Of a DNA stretch of 64,000 nucleotides, positions 26,565-34,006 are shown piece after piece. Origin of the DNA: Deltaproteobacteria bacterium Ga0077550. GTDB lineage: Bacteria; Myxococcota_A; Polyangia; Nannocystales; Nannocystaceae. The notes under the pieces were generated by a model, which was not told the origin of the DNA, did not search any database, and was given only the letters and a program-made list of their open reading frames with translations. Position 1 is the first letter of the stretch. Each line of letters begins with the position of its first letter. Made by a program: the position numbers and the translations under genes. The DNA lies in the NCBI GenBank assembly GCA_001464385.1, contig LNFB01000144.1, positions 1 through 64,000 on the forward strand, in the 5' to 3' direction.

Positions 26565-28625
26565 TCATCCCTCGTCCCCGAGCGCCGCGTTCGCGACCGC
26601 CATGAGGAAGTCGAAGCGCGCCTGGAAGAGCTTCACCTGCAGGGCGAGACCCTCGATGCGGTGGCCCTGGCCCTCGAACTCGACGTAGGTGATGGGCAGG
26701 CCGGCGGCGGTCGCCTTCTGGGCGAACTGCCGGCTCTCGTCCACCGGCACGCGCCAGTCGTTGCTGCCGTGGGTCAGCAGCAGCGGGAACTGCAGGCGAC
26801 CGACGTGGGACAGCGGGCTGCGGTCCTTCATCGTGGCGAGGTCGGCGGGCTTGCTCGGATCGCCGCTCTCGAGCACGACCCAGTCGGGGATGTTGCACTT
26901 GTCGTGGAAGGTCTGGATGTCCGAGAAGCCGGCGTGCGCCATGCCGAAGCCGAAGGGGTAGCTCTCGTTGCGGCCGTTGGTGCCGGGCGGGAAGGTCATC
27001 GCGCGCATGGTCGCGTAGCCGCCGTGGCTGCCGCCGTAGACGCCGATGTGGCGGGCGTCGAGCCCGGTGCGCTCCTCGAGCCAGCGCGCGACCCAGAAGA
27101 GATCGACGATTTCGTCGCCGCCGAGATCGCGATCGTTGAGGGCGTGGAAATCGCGGCCGAAGCCGTCGCTGCCGCGCACGCTCGGCGAGACCACGGTGAA
27201 GCCCGCCGCGCACATGACCTGGTCGAACTCGCTGAAGTTGTTGCCGCCGCCGTAGAAGGCGGTGATGAGCCCGAGGCGGTGCGCGGGCTCGTGCTGCGGC
27301 TCGCGGGGCTCCAACAGGAACGCGTGCAGCTCGCGGCGCTTGCCCGTGGCCTTGTCGGTGTCGAAGGTCGGGATCTTCACCGCGGTGGCCTTGCACGCGA
27401 TGACCTGCTTGGCGAGCGCGTCGTTCGGGGCCGCGACGCGGGCGACGGCGAGCTTGTCCGCCGCGACGTCGACCTCCATGGCCTCGAACACGATGTCGGG
27501 CGATTCCTGGGTGAGCAGCGCCCGCGTGCCGTGGCCGTCGAGCACGTCGACGCTGCCGGGGAGCTTGCGCTCGTCCTTCACCGCGCCGGTGCTCGGGTCG
27601 ACCAGCACGAGCGTCGAACCGGCCGGCGTGCGATGCACGGCCACGACGCCGCGATCGGTCATCGCCGCCGAGGTGACGTCCTCCTTGAACGCGGTGAGCT
27701 TGCGGGTCTTGCGGGTCTTGCGGGACCACGCGTAGAGGTTGGCGAAGCCGTCGTCGTTGGCGACGTAGATCTGCTCGTCGCCCGGGCCCGGCTCGAGCAG
27801 GTCGAGCTCGCTGCGCCGCGCGCGGACGTCGGTCAGCGTCTGCACCTTCGGCTTGGTCGCGCCGAGGTCGACCTTCACCACCTGCACGCGGTTGCGATCC
27901 CCGCGGACCTGCGCGACGAAGTAGACCTCCTTGCCGTCGGGCGAGAACCGCGGCGTCGACCAGGTGAACGTGAGCGCCGGCGTGTCGCAGACGACCTCGC
28001 GCTCGCTGCCCGAGGCGACGTCACGCAGGCGCAGGCACGTGCGGAACGGCGCCTTGGTCCCGCTGCGGGGTAGGTACGCGATCGTCGAGTCGTCGGCCGA
28101 GAAGCCCATGCCGTAGACGTAGTCGTGTTGCGTGACCTGGGTGACGCTGCCGTCGGCGAGCGACATCCGGAACAGGTTCATCTTCTCGTCGTTCGCCGCG
28201 TCCGCGTGCATCCACAGCGCGTTCGTGCCGGGGTGGTGGTGCGTGGACCAGAGGCTGCGCTTCGACCAGTCGAGGTCGCCGAGCCGCGTGCCCTTCGCGA
28301 GGTCCCAGGTGGCGCCGGGCGTTTCGAGCGACAGCGACTGCAGCGCGTACGCGTCGCCCAGCGCGAAGTAGAACATCCGGCCGGTGCGCAGGCTCGGCTG
28401 GTACTTGCCGTAGGGGAAGCCGACCAGGAACGGCTGCAGATCGATCTCGCGGGCGAAGTACTTCACCAGGCCCGCGGGGGTCTTCGCGGTCGGCTCGGGC
28501 TCGACCGCGGGCTCGGTCACGGCGGTGTCGGCGACCGTCGCGGTCGGGTAGGGCACCGCCTTGTTCGGCAACGAGCAGGCGGGCACGAGCCCGGACAAGA
28601 CCAACGTCGGCAGGGCGAGTCGCAT
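26565..28625 (-). CDS. S9-family prolyl oligopeptidase-like lipoprotein
   Basis: 686 residues from ATG 28625. The signal peptide ends SGLVPAC (Cys 17), so it is a lipoprotein. Residues about 60-420 form the beta-propeller typical of S9 peptidases (FSADDSTIAYLPRSG, TPRFSPDGKEVYFVAQ). The C-terminal alpha/beta-hydrolase domain (about 425-686) has the nucleophile in YGGSHGGYATM (Ser about 533), Asp in LTHGSNDWRVP (about 623) and His in GQGHRIEG (about 655), so the triad is complete. The upstream GRDFHALNDRDLGG segment is also family-typical. It would cleave short peptides in the envelope. Divergent from the acyl-CoA synthetase gene across 101 bases. Confidence 0.92.
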   Translation of the reverse strand: MRLALPTLVLSGLVPACSLPNKAVPYPTATVADTAVTEPAVEPEPTAKTPAGLVKYFAREIDLQPFLVGFPYGKYQPSLRTGRMFYFALGDAYALQSLSLETPGATWDLAKGTRLGDLDWSKRSLWSTHHHPGTNALWMHADAANDEKMNLFRMSLADGSVTQVTQHDYVYGMGFSADDSTIAYLPRSGTKAPFRTCLRLRDVASGSEREVVCDTPALTFTWSTPRFSPDGKEVYFVAQVRGDRNRVQVVKVDLGATKPKVQTLTDVRARRSELDLLEPGPGDEQIYVANDDGFANLYAWSRKTRKTRKLTAFKEDVTSAAMTDRGVVAVHRTPAGSTLVLVDPSTGAVKDERKLPGSVDVLDGHGTRALLTQESPDIVFEAMEVDVAADKLAVARVAAPNDALAKQVIACKATAVKIPTFDTDKATGKRRELHAFLLEPREPQHEPAHRLGLITAFYGGGNNFSEFDQVMCAAGFTVVSPSVRGSDGFGRDFHALNDRDLGGDEIVDLFWVARWLEERTGLDARHIGVYGGSHGGYATMRAMTFPPGTNGRNESYPFGFGMAHAGFSDIQTFHDKCNIPDWVVLESGDPSKPADLATMKDRSPLSHVGRLQFPLLLTHGSNDWRVPVDESRQFAQKATAAGLPITYVEFEGQGHRIEGLALQVKLFQARFDFLMAVANAALGDEG

Positions 28626-28726
28626 CGGCGGCGAGTCTATCCGAATGTGGGAAGGGCCGAGCCCTGCGGCCCGGCGAACCGAGCGGTGGCATTACACCCC
28701 GCGGGGAACGGCGCTACGGTGTAGCC

Positions 28727-30262
28727 ATGCGCGTTCCGTTGACCGCACGCGACTTCCTGAACCGCGCCGAGCTCGTGTACGGCGACCGCATCGGGGTCGT
28801 CGACGAGCCCGATCAACCCGCAGCGCCGTGGGGCGCGATCACCTACCGCGAGCTCGCGCGGCGGGCCCGGGGCCTCGGCGCGGCGCTCGATCGCCTCGGC
28901 GTCGGCCCCGGCGAGCGCGTCGCGATCGTCGCCCACAACTCGGCGCGGTGGTTGACCGCCCTGTACGGCACGACGATGGCGGGGCGCGTGCTCGTGCCGG
29001 TGAACTTCCGCCTGCATGCCCACGAGGTCGAGTACATCGTCGCCCACAGCGGCGCGATGGTGTTGCTGCTCGACCCCGAGCTGGAGGAGACCCTCGGCGG
29101 CCTCGACGTCGCGCACCGGTTCGTGTTCGGCGAGGTCAGCGACGGCGTGCTCTTCGACAACGGCGGGCGACCCGATCCGGTGGCGCTCGAGGAGGACGAC
29201 GTCGCCACGCTCAACTACACGAGCGGTACGACCGCGCGGCCCAAGGGCGTGATGCTCACCCACCGCAACCTGTGGGTGAACGCGACGACGTTCGGCTGGC
29301 ACACCAACATCTGTGATCGCGATCGCTTCCTCCACGTCGTGCCGTCGTTCCACTGCAACGGGTGGGGCATGCCGTTCGCGGTCGCGGCGATGGGCGGGAT
29401 GCAGGTCGTGCTGCGCAAGGTCAGCGGGCCCGAGATCCTGCGTCGCGTCGCCGATCACGGCATCACGATGCTGGGCGGTGCGCCGGCGGTCGCCAACGCG
29501 ATCCTCGACGCTGCCGCGCGCTGGGACGGGGCCGTGCCCGGGTCGGGGACCACGCGGATGCTGGTCGCCGGCGCGCCGCCGCCGACGCGGACCATCGAGC
29601 GCATCGAGACCGAGCTCGGCTGGGAGATGATCCAGCTCTATGGGCTGACCGAGACGTCGCCCCTCATCACGATGAACCGCGTCCGCGCCGAGTACGACGG
29701 GCTCGAGCCGGCCGGGCGCGCGGTGAGGCTGTCACGCGCGGGCGCCCCGGTGCTCGGCGCCCAGGTGACGGTCGACGACCACGGCGAGGTCATCGCGCGC
29801 GCCAACGTCGTGATGCGCGGCTACTGGCAGGACGAGGCCGCGACGGACGCGGCGATCGTCGATGGCTGGTTCCACACCGGTGACGGTGGCGTGGTCGACG
29901 ACGAGGGGTACATCACGATCTCCGATCGCAAGAAGGACGTGATCATCACCGGCGGCGAGAACGTGTCGTCGATCGAGGTCGAGGACTGCCTCAACTCGCA
30001 CCCCGCCGTCGCAGAGGTCGCGGTGATCGGCGTGCCCGACGAGAAGTGGGGCGAGACGGTCAAGGCGCTGGTGGTGTTGCGGCCCGACGCGACGGCGACC
30101 GAGGCCGAGCTCGTCGCGCACTGCCGCGGGTTGCTCGCCCACTACAAGTGCCCGACGTCGGTCGAGCTGCGCGGCGAGCTCGCGCGTACGGCCACCGGCA
30201 AGCTGCAGAAGTTCGTGCTGCGCGCCCCGTACTGGGCCGGCCGCACGCGACAGGTGAGTTGA
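28727..30262 (+). CDS. AMP-forming acyl-CoA synthetase/ligase
   Basis: 511 residues from ATG 28727. ANL superfamily motifs in order: P-loop-like LNYTSGTTARPKGVMLTHRN (about 163-182), VPSFHCNGWGMPF, MIQLYGLTETSPLI, GWFHTGDGG, ISDRKKDVIITGGENVSSIEVE (hinge and A8), and the C-terminal catalytic Lys in TATGKLQKFVLR. Length fits medium/long-chain fatty-acyl-CoA ligases. The FHCNGWG motif is common in the short/medium-chain group close to plant-type AMP-binding proteins. It would activate a carboxylic acid with ATP and CoA. The selenoprotein candidate begins 21 bases downstream on the same strand and is probably co-transcribed. Confidence 0.93.
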   Translation: MRVPLTARDFLNRAELVYGDRIGVVDEPDQPAAPWGAITYRELARRARGLGAALDRLGVGPGERVAIVAHNSARWLTALYGTTMAGRVLVPVNFRLHAHEVEYIVAHSGAMVLLLDPELEETLGGLDVAHRFVFGEVSDGVLFDNGGRPDPVALEEDDVATLNYTSGTTARPKGVMLTHRNLWVNATTFGWHTNICDRDRFLHVVPSFHCNGWGMPFAVAAMGGMQVVLRKVSGPEILRRVADHGITMLGGAPAVANAILDAAARWDGAVPGSGTTRMLVAGAPPPTRTIERIETELGWEMIQLYGLTETSPLITMNRVRAEYDGLEPAGRAVRLSRAGAPVLGAQVTVDDHGEVIARANVVMRGYWQDEAATDAAIVDGWFHTGDGGVVDDEGYITISDRKKDVIITGGENVSSIEVEDCLNSHPAVAEVAVIGVPDEKWGETVKALVVLRPDATATEAELVAHCRGLLAHYKCPTSVELRGELARTATGKLQKFVLRAPYWAGRTRQVS

Positions 30263-30283
30263 GTCCCCCGCGAGAGACCTCCC

Positions 30284-30832
30284 ATGATGAAACGATCGAT
30301 CACTCGACGACTGTGGATCTGTTCCGTGCTCGCGCTCGTCGCGTGTCGCCTGCGCGCCGATGGGCCCGCGCCCGCAGAGCTCGCGCCCGCGTTCGCGTTG
30401 CCCGACCAGGACGGCGAGATCGTGAGCCTCGCCGCGCTCACGCGGGGCGCGGGCGGCCCGGGCGCGACGGTGCTCGTGTTCTACCGAGGCCATTGGTGAG
30501 CGTTCTGTCGCCGGCAGTTGGCCGGCCTGCAGTCGATCCTGCCAAAGCTGACCGCCGCGGGCGCCACCGTGGTCGGCATCTCCACCGATGAGGCCCCCGA
30601 GTCACGGATGTTGCGGAAGACGCTGGGCCTGGGCTTCCCGCTGCTCTTCGACGAAGGTGCCGAGATTGCCGCGGCCTACGGCGTGCGCATGCGTGGCGAC
30701 ACATTGGCGATCCCCGCTGTGTTCGTCGTCACATCGGATCGCAGGATCGTGTGGCGTCACGTCGGCGAGAACGTGCCGGATCGACCCACGCCGCAGATCG
30801 TGCTCGACGCAGTCGACGGGCAGCCGTCGTGA
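30284..30832 (+). CDS. Probable selenocysteine-containing peroxiredoxin-like lipoprotein
   Basis: Read through an in-frame TGA at 30497-30499, the gene encodes 182 residues with Sec at position 72; the next stop is at 30830-30832. The N-terminus has Arg residues, a hydrophobic core and ALVAC (Cys 21), a lipoprotein signal. The AhpC/TSA fold is clear on both sides of the TGA: APAFALPDQDGEIVSL and TVLVFYRGHW before, and FCRRQLAGLQSILPKL, VVGISTDEAPESR, LGFPLLFDEGAEIAAAYGV and IPAVFVVTSDRRIVWRHVG after. The TGA falls exactly where this family has its peroxidatic Cys (FYRG-W-C-x-x-C), giving UxxC with the second Cys kept at 75. A GC hairpin follows at bacterial-SECIS distance. The alternative is a nonsense mutation; the exact position argues for Sec. 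Confidence 0.8.
30510..30526 (+). promoter_or_regulatory. Candidate bacterial SECIS hairpin
   Basis: GCCGGC (30510-30515) pairs perfectly with GCCGGC (30521-30526) around the loop AGTTG. The loop begins 16 bases after the TGA at 30497-30499, within the 16-37 base window described for bacterial SECIS elements. A G is the second loop base, followed by T, as the consensus asks. It lies inside the coding sequence, as bacterial elements must. Because GCCGGC is its own reverse complement and frequent in GC-rich DNA, chance cannot be excluded. Confidence 0.55.
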
Positions 30833-30958
30833 AGGCCCGCTGAATCCCTGCAACCCAGAACGGGGTCGAAGGAATAGGAGACGACGCGGCAGCGTACGGA
30901 GCGCGCCGGACGGTCGCCCCTTGCGGGCAGCCAGTTCCTCCTTAAAAGGCCGACCACC

Positions 30959-31126
30959 ATGACGACCCACGAAACCTCCACGCAACACCCCTCGCTGCGC
31001 CGCACCACGGCCGCGCTCGACGCCGTGGGTGCTCGCCAGGGAGCGAACGCACTGCCGAGCATCGCCCAGTCGCTGCTCGTGCTCGGACTCTCGATCGCGG
31101 CGGTGGCCGCGATGGCGCTCGGTTGA
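30959..31126 (+). CDS. Small 55-residue tail-anchored membrane protein
   Basis: A short frame from ATG 30959 to TGA 31124-31126, preceded by an AAAAGG site about 8 bases upstream. The first 35 residues are polar with two Arg (MTTHETSTQHPSLRRTTAAL). The last 20 form one hydrophobic helix (AQSLLVLGLSIAAVAAMALG), so the protein would be held in the membrane by its C-terminus. It lies between the selenoprotein candidate and the cupin gene, both on the same strand. Coding use is supported by GC-rich third positions, the ribosome site and the clean helix. No family recognised. Confidence 0.5.
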   Translation: MTTHETSTQHPSLRRTTAALDAVGARQGANALPSIAQSLLVLGLSIAAVAAMALG

Positions 31127-31157
31127 GACGCACGCACGCCTCGCGGTAGCGTCGCGC

Positions 31158-31652
31158 ATGGCGAAGTACACGCGGATGGACTCGGCCGACGGCGCACGCG
31201 CGGCCGTCGAGCCGACACCGAATGTGCCGATCTCGACAACCGGCGCGACGCTGGTCCCCTGGCGCGAGGGCGTGCGCTTCGGCGGGGCCGAGCTCGCCCT
31301 CGGGGCGCTGGGCGGCGCGCGCGACATCGGGGTCAACCTCGTCGAGCTCGCGCCGGGCCGCCAGAACTGCCCGATGCACTGGCACCTCCGCGAGGAGGAG
31401 CACTTCTACGTGCTGTCGGGCCGCTGTGTCCTGCGCTCGGGGGACGATCGCCACGCGATGGGCCCCGGTGACTACGTGTGCTTCCCCGCGGGCACCCGGG
31501 TCGCCCATGCGTTCGAGAACCCGCACGACGAGCCGTGCCGCATGCTCGCGATCGGGGCTCGCGACCCGCACGAGGTCGCGGTCTACCCCGAGAGCGGCAA
31601 GCTCAAGCTCCGCGCGCTCGACCGCATCGTGCCGCTGCCCGACGTGCCCTGA
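31158..31652 (+). CDS. Cupin-domain protein
   Basis: 164 residues from ATG 31158. It is a single small cupin barrel with motif 1 MHWHLREEEHFYVLSG (two His and a Glu as metal ligands, about 75-90) and motif 2 PGDYVCFPAGTRVAHAFEN (last metal His about 116). The conserved Glys and the ALGGARDIGVNLVELAPGRQ lead-in fit COG3837/COG1917-type cupins. A Cys (NCPMHWH) lies next to the metal site. The role could be sugar or small-molecule binding, or a dioxygenase, and cannot be fixed. It converges on the serpin gene with a 1-base gap and is 31 bases after the small membrane protein. Confidence 0.88.
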   Translation: MAKYTRMDSADGARAAVEPTPNVPISTTGATLVPWREGVRFGGAELALGALGGARDIGVNLVELAPGRQNCPMHWHLREEEHFYVLSGRCVLRSGDDRHAMGPGDYVCFPAGTRVAHAFENPHDEPCRMLAIGARDPHEVAVYPESGKLKLRALDRIVPLPDVP

Positions 31653-31653
31653 G

Positions 31654-32925
31654 TCATGACGACGGGTCGGCGACGTGGCCGATGAACAGCACCGCGCCGC
31701 TGCGGGTGTCGCGGAGCACGAACAGGAACGGGTGATCGGCGAGGAACGCCACGCCCTCGGGCTCGACCATCGCGGACTCGGTGCGCATGACGACGGCGGT
31801 CGCGGCCGCGGCCTCGGTGCCCTTCTCGTCGACGGCGACGAAGGTCTTGTGGAACACCTGGTCGATGAACAGCGGCTTGATCGTCTTCGACATCCCGGTG
31901 AAGTCGGCGCCGCCCGTGAACGCCAGCGGCATGCCGAGCTCGATCAAGGCGTCCTTCAGCGCCAGCGAGCTCGGCATCTCGAGCTTGAACTTGGGGATGG
32001 TGAGCTCGACCATCGTCGGCGCCAGGGCGCCGAGCAGCTTCGCGAGGCCGTCGGCGTCGAGGGTCTGCTCGAGCGCGTCGAGGCCGTCGCGCTGCTTGGG
32101 GAGCACGAGGTCCAGCGCGAGGTGCTCGCCCTGGTACGGCAGCTCGACGATCTGCAGCGCGTCGGTGCTGGCGTACGCGAGCTGCGTCACCTGGCGCATC
32201 CGCTTCACGGTCTTGGCCGTGCGACCGTCGACGAAGAACTCGCCGGGGTAGGTCGCGTCGGGGTCGAACGGGTGCAGCCAGTCGCCCTTGAAGTAGACGG
32301 CGTTGGTGAGCACGAGCCGCGTGTCCGAGTCGAGGCTCCCCGCCGGGAGGAGATCGACGATGCGATCCTTGGTCTCGCGCTCCACCCAGCCGTTGATGCG
32401 GGCCCGCGCGGCCTCGAAGCCGCGGATGAAGTCCACCGGCTCGAGGGGCGCGGCGAAGCGGTCCTTCATCAGGGCCAGGAACTCGGGCTCGAAGCTCGCG
32501 GTCTGCTCGCCGAACAGGCGATCGACCACCGAGAGCTGGTACGCGCCGTGGCTCGGATCGTTCCACTGCGCGAGCTGCTCGCCCATCGAGGCGGCCATCG
32601 CCGGGACGTCGGTCATGTGCAGCACCTTGCCCATCTGCGCCGCGGTCTCGCCCCGCGCGCCGGCCCAGGTCATGCCCAGGGCGAGCGAGACGCTCGCCGG
32701 CGCGATCGCGAGGTTGCCCGGGCGACGCGTGGCCCGCCACAGCTCGAAGCCGAAGGCGTTGTTCGCGGAGGCGAAGTCGCGGGCCGCCGCGACATCCGCG
32801 ACATGGGGGGAGTGATCGGTCTGCGGGCCGTCGCCGGCGTCGTGGTCGTGCGGGCGGGTGTCGCGGGTGGTCGTCGCGCAGGCGGTCAAGGCAAGCAAGG
32901 CGGAGCAGAAGGAGCGTCGGTTCAT
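31654..32925 (-). CDS. Serpin-family protease inhibitor lipoprotein
   Basis: 423 residues from ATG 32925. The signal peptide ends LLALTAC (Cys 16); a His/Asp-rich linker precedes the serpin fold (about 50-423). Family motifs: NLAIAPASVSLALGMTWAGARGET, LVLTNAVYFKGDWLHPFDP and a C-terminal HPFLFVLRDTRSGAVLFIGHV. The reactive-centre hinge VDEKGTEAAAATAVVMR matches the inhibitory consensus (small residues at P12-P9), so it is expected to trap serine or cysteine proteases. Counting from the hinge Glu places P1-P1' at about Glu-Ser, with Arg at P3, so specificity is unclear. It may protect the cell from its own or prey proteases. Several secreted-type peptidases are encoded nearby. Confidence 0.92.
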   Translation of the reverse strand: MNRRSFCSALLALTACATTTRDTRPHDHDAGDGPQTDHSPHVADVAAARDFASANNAFGFELWRATRRPGNLAIAPASVSLALGMTWAGARGETAAQMGKVLHMTDVPAMAASMGEQLAQWNDPSHGAYQLSVVDRLFGEQTASFEPEFLALMKDRFAAPLEPVDFIRGFEAARARINGWVERETKDRIVDLLPAGSLDSDTRLVLTNAVYFKGDWLHPFDPDATYPGEFFVDGRTAKTVKRMRQVTQLAYASTDALQIVELPYQGEHLALDLVLPKQRDGLDALEQTLDADGLAKLLGALAPTMVELTIPKFKLEMPSSLALKDALIELGMPLAFTGGADFTGMSKTIKPLFIDQVFHKTFVAVDEKGTEAAAATAVVMRTESAMVEPEGVAFLADHPFLFVLRDTRSGAVLFIGHVADPSS

Positions 32926-33032
32926 GCCGCGCTCGAACGCACTGCGATGGGCTTCGGCTTACACGGGAGTCGCGGCTGGACGAGCTCGGACCGGTGCGAC
33001 TGCGTCGATCGACTGGCGTCGTTCGGGGCGGG

Positions 33033-33986
33033 TCATCGGCGGCTGCACACCGGGATGCACGTGCCGATCTCCACGCCGAAGCGCTCGCTGTCGCGACCGG
33101 TGCCGACGCTGCAGCGGCCCTCGCACTCGGCGTCGTTCTCGCACGCGGCACCCGCGGTGCGTTGCTCGGCGCAGTGACCGTCGGTGCTCCCGGCTGCGCG
33201 CGCGCAGTAGAAGCCCGGCCCGCAGTCCCGCGGATCGAGGCCGCATGCTGCTCCCGCATGTCCGAGCGACGAAGAGGCGCAGTGTCCACCGATGCACGAC
33301 ATGCCGTCGATGCATGCTTCACGACGGGCGCAGGGCTCGGAGGCCCCGACCCTCGCACGGCAGCGCGTCCCATCGCAAACCGCGGACGCGACGCAGGGCC
33401 GATGCAAGCCGAACACCGCTGGCGAGTCGAAGCCGTCGCACGCGCTCCCGACGTCCGCCGCCGCGGCGCAGGCACCGTCCGCGTCCGGCCCCTCGCCGTG
33501 ACAGTGCAAGCCCGAGAGGCACTCGACATCGCTGCGGCATGCGGCGCCCAGGGGCTGCGCGCCGATCAGCAACCCGAGGCAGGCCGGTTCGTCGGACAGC
33601 GCACCCGCGTGGTTCGGGTTCCGCCGAACCGCGTCGCCCAGCGCCTTCGTGCAGGCGGCGAGGCCCGGGGCCGCCAGCGAGACGCGCCCGGCAGGAGTCG
33701 TCGTCATTCGTCGGCAATCATCGGAGCTGTTGGACCACGAGCGGACCTGTTCGCGCAGCAGCGCGGTGCTCCGCTCGGCGTCGGTGCACCGCTCGGCGAG
33801 CGCGGACATCCTGGCTTCGAACGCGCCGCGACACAGATCGAGCGGTGCGGGGGCGTTGCTGGCCACCGCCGCGGCGGATCGATCGTCCGCCGCGGGGCCG
33901 GGCTCGACGAACGGTTCCGGATCTGCGGGCTGGGGCCTGCACGCGGCCATGGTCAAGAGTCCGATGCGGAGGATTCGACGGAGCAT
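33033..33986 (-). CDS. Cys-rich lipoprotein
   Basis: 317 residues from ATG 33986. The signal peptide MLRRILRIGLLTMAAC ends in a lipobox (Cys 16). A Pro/Glu/Ala linker and a helical segment (residues about 45-130) come first. A Cys-rich half with repeated modules of the type C-x5-6-C-x4-5-C follows: ACRSDVECLSGLHCHGEG, RREACIDGMSCIGGHCAS, GLDPRDCGPGFYCARAAGS, ACENDAECEGRCSVG. These EGF-like or Dickkopf-like disulphide modules are frequent in myxobacterial exported proteins. No catalytic motif. It starts 20 bases after the stop of the helical-repeat gene and is likely co-transcribed with it. Confidence 0.8.
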   Translation of the reverse strand: MLRRILRIGLLTMAACRPQPADPEPFVEPGPAADDRSAAAVASNAPAPLDLCRGAFEARMSALAERCTDAERSTALLREQVRSWSNSSDDCRRMTTTPAGRVSLAAPGLAACTKALGDAVRRNPNHAGALSDEPACLGLLIGAQPLGAACRSDVECLSGLHCHGEGPDADGACAAAADVGSACDGFDSPAVFGLHRPCVASAVCDGTRCRARVGASEPCARREACIDGMSCIGGHCASSSLGHAGAACGLDPRDCGPGFYCARAAGSTDGHCAEQRTAGAACENDAECEGRCSVGTGRDSERFGVEIGTCIPVCSRR

Positions 33987-34006
33987 GGGTCGTCTCGCGC
34001 GTCGCT

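Noticed and set aside
28727..30262. Acyl-CoA synthetase as part of a polyketide or peptide cluster
   Set aside because: No ketosynthase, carrier protein or condensation domain is nearby. The neighbours are a peroxiredoxin, a cupin and a peptidase.
30497..30499. TGA read as a true stop, giving a truncated peroxiredoxin plus a separate downstream gene
   Set aside because: The downstream part has no start of its own before the conserved block, and the TGA replaces exactly the catalytic Cys with family similarity on both sides. Readthrough as selenocysteine explains more, though a mutation is kept as the alternative.
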